A stretch of DNA of 46,882 nt from an uncultured Clostridia bacterium (GTDB lineage: Bacteria; Bacillota; Clostridia; Oscillospirales; Oscillospiraceae): NCBI GenBank assembly GCA_947367115.1, contig CANBCW010000007.1:1-46882 (forward strand), read 5' to 3'. The notes under the pieces are model-generated. The model did not search any database. It was not told the origin of the DNA and saw only the letters and a program-made list of their open reading frames with translations. Both the position numbers and the translations under genes were made by a program. Of this stretch, positions 43,301 through 46,882 are shown in pieces. How positions within the stretch are numbered: the stretch's first letter is position 1; the number at the start of each line of letters is the position of its first letter.

Positions 43301-43619
43301 AAGCCTTTAACCGGCTATGCAGCTGTCGAGCCGCGGCGGCCATAGCCACCACTCGCCCGCCGTTGTCCAGGCAGTCAAGGGACGCGCTGCCCACACTGTC
43401 AGACACACGTCTTGCCAGCCGGGTAAAGGACAGCACCTCCGCATAGCGGCTGGCCGTATCTCCGGCTGCGGCGCTCAGCCGACGCTCCATGTCATGACTC
43501 ACCAATTCCGGAACGAGCAAAATGCGGCCGCCCCGGCGCTGCCGAACATCCTCAGCGATACGCTCCAAAATAACATCCGTATTCGCAGTCCAATCTCTGC
43601 CCAGTATCAATTCCAGCAT
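40368..43619 (-). CDS. addB: ATP-dependent helicase/nuclease subunit B
   Basis: The 1083-residue partner of AddA, somewhat shorter than Bacillus AddB (about 1160), has a helicase-like region, a nuclease domain with FRVVDYKTGKKDF near residue 890, and a 4Fe-4S cluster made by a Cys near 732 (QAECRLSYFLKYG) and C1043, C1046 and C1052 in CTFCPYGTIC. The N-terminus MLELILGRDWTANTD stands where Bacillus AddB has a Walker A; here the lysine loop is lost, so the ATP site is degenerate. GAAAGGCGG precedes the ATG. Chi recognition, if retained, would depend on this subunit. Confidence 0.94.
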   Translation of the reverse strand: MLELILGRDWTANTDVILERIAEDVRQRRGGRILLVPELVSHDMERRLSAAAGDTASRYAEVLSFTRLARRVSDSVGSASLDCLDNGGRVVAMAAAARQLHSRLKAYASVETKPEFLTQLVDAVDEFKRCCITAEELRAAADRAEGALAQKLEELSLLLEAYDALCQRGKRDPRDQMSWVLEELEDSDYARERVFYIDGFPDFTRQHMAILEHLIRESPQVTVSLNCDSVGSKLMAFEKAGATATEIVKCATRANVPVQITVIPEKTTYLAPVRELLFQGKVRQDPNVSGYLRLYTSDSIYQECRAAAQQIMELVREGCRYRDISVVCTDMAAYKPVIGLVFRRLGIPVYLSGTEDVLNKGAVTTVLSALEAALGGFEQRAVLRYLRSVLSPLNPELCDLVENYSIIWGINGSRWREPFKNHPEGLSGVWTPSAEKRLARIEQARAMAMEPLFKLQKGFRLATRLSEQVAALYGFFEDIHLASRLGKLAAELDRAGDNRSAQILNQLWEILITALEQLYDVLGETQWDDDAFQRLFTLLLSQYDVGTIPAVLDSVTVGPVTAMRCQREKHLFVLGASEGSLPGYGGSSGVLTDQERVALRRLDVQLTGGALDGIQAEFAEVYGVFCGASETITVSCSGAQPSYVYRRLTEMCGGERPVDTRVIPTADRRDAAGLLAKWNAANAADELKLQTEYDAFCVRRAYELGTVSREHIAQLYGDQLTLSASQVDRQAECRLSYFLKYGLRARERKEATVDPAEFGTYVHAVLENTAREVMAQGGFHQVSLDETLAIAKKYSDDYAQEHFSQLDTQRMEYLFRRNMQELDMVVQELWEELSAAQFAPVDFELHFGGDGKMPAIAVPSKNMDAQLQGFVDRVDVFEVAGVKYFRVVDYKTGKKDFDYCDVFNGVGLQMLLYLFALEQEGREMFGSKRIPAGVQYFPARVPYVNLSGANSSEEKDRRSNWKRRGLLLKDELSLTAMDPSEDMSRLDCKRKKDGTLVGDLADRAQLKQLQKYVFMVLGKMVDEIASGRVDPNPYTRGTSHDACTFCPYGTICHKRSVEGRRNYKAMSADRFWEEIGKEVNSHG

Positions 43620-43687
43620 CGACGCACCGCCTTTCTCTATAATGCGTCTATTCTAACACAGATTCGGTACAAAAAACAGGTATAGTT

Positions 43688-44299
43688 TCATCCTCTGTGA
43701 AATAAATTTTCCAGCTTACCCAAACAATCCAGCAGGAAGAACCGCACCTCGTACCCGGATTGCCCGGTAATGGCTCCGCTGAGACCGTCAGAGAACCCAG
43801 CCGAGGCAGCCGTATCTGCCACGCCCTCCGTAGCTGCCGGAACGCACAGGCTGGGGAACACGACACACCACCAGTTATGCCCTTCACCACTGCCGATGGT
43901 AATACGCAGAGAGTCGTAAATTCCGGCAGGCAGTGTGAAGGTATCATAGATTCGTGTTGGAAATTCTTCCGCCGTCAGTGTCACGCTCGCCCGATCCTTC
44001 ACGCCTTCTGCGTCCAGCACCGCATTTGCGGTGCTCTCCAGTTCTTCCAGCTTGCTCTTCAATAACGTCTCTGCCTCATCCTTATTGTGTGCCGCCGCAG
44101 TAACATCTTCCAGCGTTTTCAGCACTGCGTCCCGTACCTTCAGCTTCACTGCCTGGTCTTCCGCACTGTCGGAATTAGCCACCACATGCAGGCGCAAAAT
44201 GTCCTCACTTAATTGTCTTTTGTCCCGAATAACGGAACTCATGTACAAAACCGCCGCCACAACAGCGAAAATACTGACCGTTTTCCAAAATTTACGCAT
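43688..44299 (-). CDS. spoIIR: Stage II sporulation protein R
   Basis: SpoIIR is secreted by the forespore under sigma-F and triggers SpoIIGA to process pro-sigma-E in the mother cell. The protein of about 203 residues begins MRKFWKTVSIFAVVAAVLYM (an uncleaved or signal-type membrane segment), followed by the family core ILRLHVVANSDSAEDQAVKLKVRDAVL and later GEGHNWWCVVFPSLC. The ATG 44297-44299 is chosen; a GTG three codons upstream lies in the terminator hairpin. A weak ribosome site (GGACGG) lies in the right arm of that hairpin. Confidence 0.94.
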   Translation of the reverse strand: MRKFWKTVSIFAVVAAVLYMSSVIRDKRQLSEDILRLHVVANSDSAEDQAVKLKVRDAVLKTLEDVTAAAHNKDEAETLLKSKLEELESTANAVLDAEGVKDRASVTLTAEEFPTRIYDTFTLPAGIYDSLRITIGSGEGHNWWCVVFPSLCVPAATEGVADTAASAGFSDGLSGAITGQSGYEVRFFLLDCLGKLENLFHRG

Positions 44300-44300
44300 T

Positions 44301-44341
44301 AAAAACACCGTCCATACTGAAATAACTCCAGTATGGACGGT
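44301..44341 (-). terminator. Terminator of ispE directly before spoIIR
   Basis: A 13-bp stem (ACCGTCCATACTG at 44307-44319, complement at 44329-44341) is followed on the minus strand by GTTTTT, which runs into the spoIIR ATG. Confidence 0.85.
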
Positions 44342-44352
44342 TTTCGGAAAAA

Positions 44353-45210
44353 TTAAACAGGTTTAGAAATATAAATATTCGGATAGTTTTCCCGCAGCAT
44401 ATCGCAAATGACCGCGGCAATTTCAAACTCTGACACCATGCAATAGACAGCCGAACCGGAGCCAGTCATTTGATAGCCAACTGCACCGTAGGAATAGAAG
44501 ATGGATTTCAGGTAATTCAGTTCCAGATGCTCTTCCGTCACCACAGGGTCAAAGACATTGCAAAGGCTCTGTGCTACCCGGCTCAGATCTCCTGCCAGCA
44601 GCGCGCTTTCCATTCCCCTATGGTCGGGTCGATGCGCGATCACCTTCTCATCTATTTTGCGGTAAAGCTCCGGAGTGGAAATAGAAAAATCGGGCTTTAC
44701 AACCACAAAGATACAGTCCGGCATATCCGGCAGCTTGCGCAGCCGCTCGCCACGGCCTTCACACATAACCGTACCGCCAACCACACAGAACGGCACATCG
44801 CTGCCCACCTGCGCCCCCAGCTCCGCCAGAGCCAGAATAGACAGCGGATTACCGTAATGCCCGTTCAGCGCCCGAAGAACCGCCGCTGCGTCTGCGCTGC
44901 CGCCGCCCAGTCCTGCTTCACTGGGAATACGTTTCGTAATGCGAATCTCCAGACCATTGGGATCTTTTCTCAGAGCCTCGCAATAGACTTTCGCTGCCTT
45001 CCAGGCCAGGTTGCGCTCATCACAGGGAATCCCCTCCTTGTCACAGCGCAGCGCCCATGGTTTCCCAGTGCCTATATCGATCTCAATATCGTCACGCAGG
45101 GAGATTGTCTGCATCACACTTTTTAAATCATGGTAGCCATCCGGCCGCTTTCCCAGCACATCCAGCGTCAGGTTGACCTTGGCATAGGCCGGTTCATATA
45201 AAGTAATCAT
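44353..45210 (-). CDS. ispE: 4-diphosphocytidyl-2-C-methyl-D-erythritol kinase
   Basis: This GHMP kinase phosphorylates CDP-methylerythritol in the MEP isoprenoid pathway, to which dxr and ispG also belong. The 285-residue protein has AYAKVNLTLDVLGKRPDGYH at the N-terminus with the catalytic Lys, the phosphate loop PSEAGLGGGSADAAA near residue 93, and the C-terminal TGSGSAVYCM. The start ATG 45208-45210 overlaps the DUF1015 stop by 3 bases (ATGA), so it is coupled to it. Confidence 0.97.
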   Translation of the reverse strand: MITLYEPAYAKVNLTLDVLGKRPDGYHDLKSVMQTISLRDDIEIDIGTGKPWALRCDKEGIPCDERNLAWKAAKVYCEALRKDPNGLEIRITKRIPSEAGLGGGSADAAAVLRALNGHYGNPLSILALAELGAQVGSDVPFCVVGGTVMCEGRGERLRKLPDMPDCIFVVVKPDFSISTPELYRKIDEKVIAHRPDHRGMESALLAGDLSRVAQSLCNVFDPVVTEEHLELNYLKSIFYSYGAVGYQMTGSGSAVYCMVSEFEIAAVICDMLRENYPNIYISKPV

Positions 45211-46445
45211 TTAATCCTACGTCCTTCCAGATAGTATCGTTTTTCGCGGGCGTGCCCCATGGAGAAAGTCTTACGCGGTAATGCACCGCCGGAAATCACG
45301 CCGCGGAACAGCTGATGCTTTTCCATAGCAGGCAGCAGGAACCCAATGGCGTTTTCCTGTTGAGCCAGCTCCCTCACCTCGTCATCACCGTGAATATAAT
45401 CGATCTTCCCCTGATTCTCGGAAAGCCACTGATCGAGGAACTCCTGCAGTACCGCAACAGCCAGTTCTCCTTTTGCTTTATCGAGGTACACCGTACCGGT
45501 CTGTTCACCAACGACCCACCCAACGGCATACCCGCCGTCCGCACAGACGGAGGAAAGATCCGCAAGCAGTTTTTTTGTATCTGCACCGGTAATGATACGA
45601 TGGATCGGTGCGAAAACGAGAGAGGGATCATGAATATTCTCCAGTTCAACCAGAGAGTACCGGGCAGGATGGCGGCTCAGGTCAACACCGGGATTTGCCG
45701 CCCTCAGGGCTTCATAGCAGCTTTTTGCGGTAGCTAAAGAATGGTTGCCGTCGCCCACAGCCAACAGCACAGGCGCACCGGTCAGATCAGAATACTTGCT
45801 GCCAACTGAAGCGCAGAACGCCGTCAGCCGATCGTCAAAATCCTTTGCAGCCTGGCCTTGAACAAGCCAACCCCGAATATGTCCGCCCTGCTCCATCAGC
45901 TCGAAATCGTACAGCTTCGGCAGTGTGTCCCGAATAGCCTGAATTGGCTCAATCAGCATTTTCTGTTCATCATCACAGAGCATCAGCACATGCGGAAGCT
46001 CGATTGCCGCATCCTTGCGTACTCGCTGCCGGGGCGGGATCCGTTCCAAAACTGTCCGCTCTGTAGCACGGATGGAGGAGTCAGAGCCGGGATGGTAATC
46101 ATACTGCTCCAGATCCACCGCTCCAAGCAGGCCAGGCCGCACAGAGCCATCAGCCAGCGTGCGTTCCACATACACATAGGAATTGGGATAAACCGTGAAA
46201 ACATTCTCCTGCAAATATCGTTCCATGGCGGCGTTGATCGCTTTAATGGCATCGCCCTCGCACACGCTGCCCAGCTCCGCTTCCGGCAAAATTAAATGAA
46301 TGGCCGAGGGGTCGTCACCGGCAGCCGCCCTCACCCGCTGCCAATAGGCGGGATCAGATGTAAACTGATCGCAGGCGATCACCGCCCAACGCTCCAACTC
46401 AGTATTTTGAGGGAGTAAAATATCTGTACTTGTAAAAACGTTCAT
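45207..46445 (-). CDS. DUF1015 family protein
   Basis: The 412-residue cytoplasmic protein has the DUF1015 pattern: an N-terminal part with ELERWAVIACDQFTSDPAYW and the central VGDGNHSLATAKSCYEAL, followed by FAPIHRII. Members are widespread in Clostridia and their biochemical role is not settled. It is the first gene of a two-gene unit with ispE, overlapping it by 4 bases, and has its own good promoter. AAAGGA precedes the ATG. Linkage to ispE is not by itself evidence of an isoprenoid role. Confidence 0.88.
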   Translation of the reverse strand: MNVFTSTDILLPQNTELERWAVIACDQFTSDPAYWQRVRAAAGDDPSAIHLILPEAELGSVCEGDAIKAINAAMERYLQENVFTVYPNSYVYVERTLADGSVRPGLLGAVDLEQYDYHPGSDSSIRATERTVLERIPPRQRVRKDAAIELPHVLMLCDDEQKMLIEPIQAIRDTLPKLYDFELMEQGGHIRGWLVQGQAAKDFDDRLTAFCASVGSKYSDLTGAPVLLAVGDGNHSLATAKSCYEALRAANPGVDLSRHPARYSLVELENIHDPSLVFAPIHRIITGADTKKLLADLSSVCADGGYAVGWVVGEQTGTVYLDKAKGELAVAVLQEFLDQWLSENQGKIDYIHGDDEVRELAQQENAIGFLLPAMEKHQLFRGVISGGALPRKTFSMGHAREKRYYLEGRRIK

Positions 46446-46483
46446 GGAAATCAGTCCTTTCTTGGGATGATCCTTTTCGGTTT

Positions 46484-46512
46484 ATTATAGCGGAAAAGTT
46501 AATTTGCGTCAA
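46484..46512 (-). promoter_or_regulatory. Promoter of the DUF1015-ispE unit
   Basis: On the minus strand TTGACG (46507-46512) and a perfect TATAAT (46484-46489) are 17 bases apart, about 38 bases upstream of the ATG. Confidence 0.85.
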
Positions 46513-46526
46513 TGTAAAAGTATAAT
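46499..46526 (+). promoter_or_regulatory. Possible promoter of the DUF378 gene
   Basis: TTAATT (46499-46504) and a perfect TATAAT (46521-46526) are 16 bases apart. It overlaps the divergent DUF1015 promoter, so the two may compete. Confidence 0.5.
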
Positions 46527-46579
46527 TCCTCAGACTATGGGAACTCTAAGAGCGACAAAATCAGAACGGAGGTAAAACG

Positions 46580-46786
46580 ATGCTTGATACTTTGGCGCTG
46601 ATTCTTTCTATCATCGGCTGTGCCAACTGGGGTCTGGTAGGTATTTTCCAGTTTGATCTGGTAGCCTGGCTCTTCGGCGGTCAGGGCGCATTGCTGAGCC
46701 GGATCACCTACACCATCATTGGCCTTGCGGGTCTGTGGTGCATCTCGTTCCTGTTCCGCAAAAGCCGCTGCGGCTGTGATGACTAA
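46580..46786 (+). CDS. DUF378 small membrane protein
   Basis: The 68-residue protein has two membrane helices (LDTLALILSIIGCANWGLVG and YTIIGLAGLWCISFLF) and a Cys-containing tail RCGCDD. The CANWGLVG segment is the hallmark of the DUF378 family; its function is unknown. GGAGG stands 7 bases before the ATG. No terminator was seen between its stop and the start of the insertion sequence 20 bases further, so the insertion may have displaced its original downstream region. Confidence 0.85.
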   Translation: MLDTLALILSIIGCANWGLVGIFQFDLVAWLFGGQGALLSRITYTIIGLAGLWCISFLFRKSRCGCDD

Positions 46787-46806
46787 AAAAGGAGCTGCCA
46801 AAATAC

Positions 46807-46882
46807 TGAACTGCACCCCATTTGTTAGACAAGTATGATATAATACTTGTACTAAGAAATGGGGTGTTTTTCTATGCCAAAG
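46807..46882 (+). mobile_element. Left end of a probable IS3-family insertion sequence (partial)
   Basis: The segment starting TGAACTGCACCCC resembles the TG-starting terminal inverted repeats of IS3/IS150-type elements of Clostridia. It contains a nested palindrome: CACCCCATTT (46814-46823) with AAATGGGGTG (46857-46866), and inside it ACAAGTAT with ATACTTGT. A reading frame starts at 46874. The rest lies outside the window, so the family call is provisional. Confidence 0.6.
46874..46882 (+). CDS. Start of a putative transposase OrfA (three codons seen)
   Basis: An ATG at 46874 (Met-Pro-Lys) lies where the first IS3-type frame is expected, with GGGGTG about 8 bases upstream. Too little is in the window to identify the protein. 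Confidence 0.35.

Noticed and set aside
1..46882. tRNA, rRNA genes or CRISPR arrays
   Set aside because: No cloverleaf-like segment, rRNA stretch or regularly spaced repeats were found in the intergenic gaps by eye.

Overview
The window comes from a spore-forming member of the Clostridia, most likely an anaerobic gut Oscillospiraceae/Ruminococcaceae-type organism. The evidence is spoIIGA-sigE, spoIIR and spoVAD-spoVAE, a Gram-positive PolC replicase, AddAB instead of RecBCD, a T-box controlled pheST operon, a secreted Bacillus-AmyE-like starch amylase, strong GGAGG ribosome sites and sigma-A promoters with 17-base spacers. The species cannot be fixed from the sequence alone.

Left part (1-17.3 kb, all minus strand): a 3'-truncated secreted multidomain alpha-amylase; pepF with a small coupled gene; udp with a small Cys-rich gene; then the conserved pyrH-frr-uppS-cdsA-dxr-rseP-ispG-polC run, which joins nucleotide supply, ribosome recycling, undecaprenyl/isoprenoid and phospholipid precursor synthesis, intramembrane proteolysis and replication. 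A hairpin separates ispG from polC and another separates frr from uppS.

Middle (17.3-27.3 kb): glnS stands alone on the plus strand. An ECF sigma factor and its DUF4179 membrane anti-sigma candidate run leftward, and an unrecognised, internally duplicated, membrane-anchored secreted protein is transcribed divergently from them. Then come rex, sigE and spoIIGA (minus), a DUF951 gene, a divergent S1-domain protein and rarA. The rex promoter is packed with CGATA-type palindromes.

Right-middle (27.3-36.9 kb, plus strand): a T-box leader containing a repeat-like hairpin precedes a Nudix gene and pheS-pheT. After it come ireB, a small unknown gene with an SH3b-NlpC/P60 cell-wall hydrolase, a membrane-anchored deacetylase-like protein, spoVAD-spoVAE behind a good sigma-G-type promoter, and a tiny Asn/Gln-rich peptide gene with its own ribosome site and terminator.

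Right (36.9-46.9 kb): addB-addA, spoIIR, and a DUF1015 gene overlapping ispE, all minus; then a DUF378 membrane protein on the plus strand and the left end of what looks like an IS3-family insertion sequence running off the edge.

Sporulation genes recur: SpoIIR is the forespore signal that activates SpoIIGA, which processes pro-sigma-E; all three are encoded within 21 kb, with the SpoVA dipicolinate channel parts between them. Three isoprenoid (MEP) genes, dxr, ispG and ispE, are also present. No tRNA, rRNA or CRISPR array was seen. The longest stretch without a protein gene is the T-box leader at 27.3-27.7 kb.
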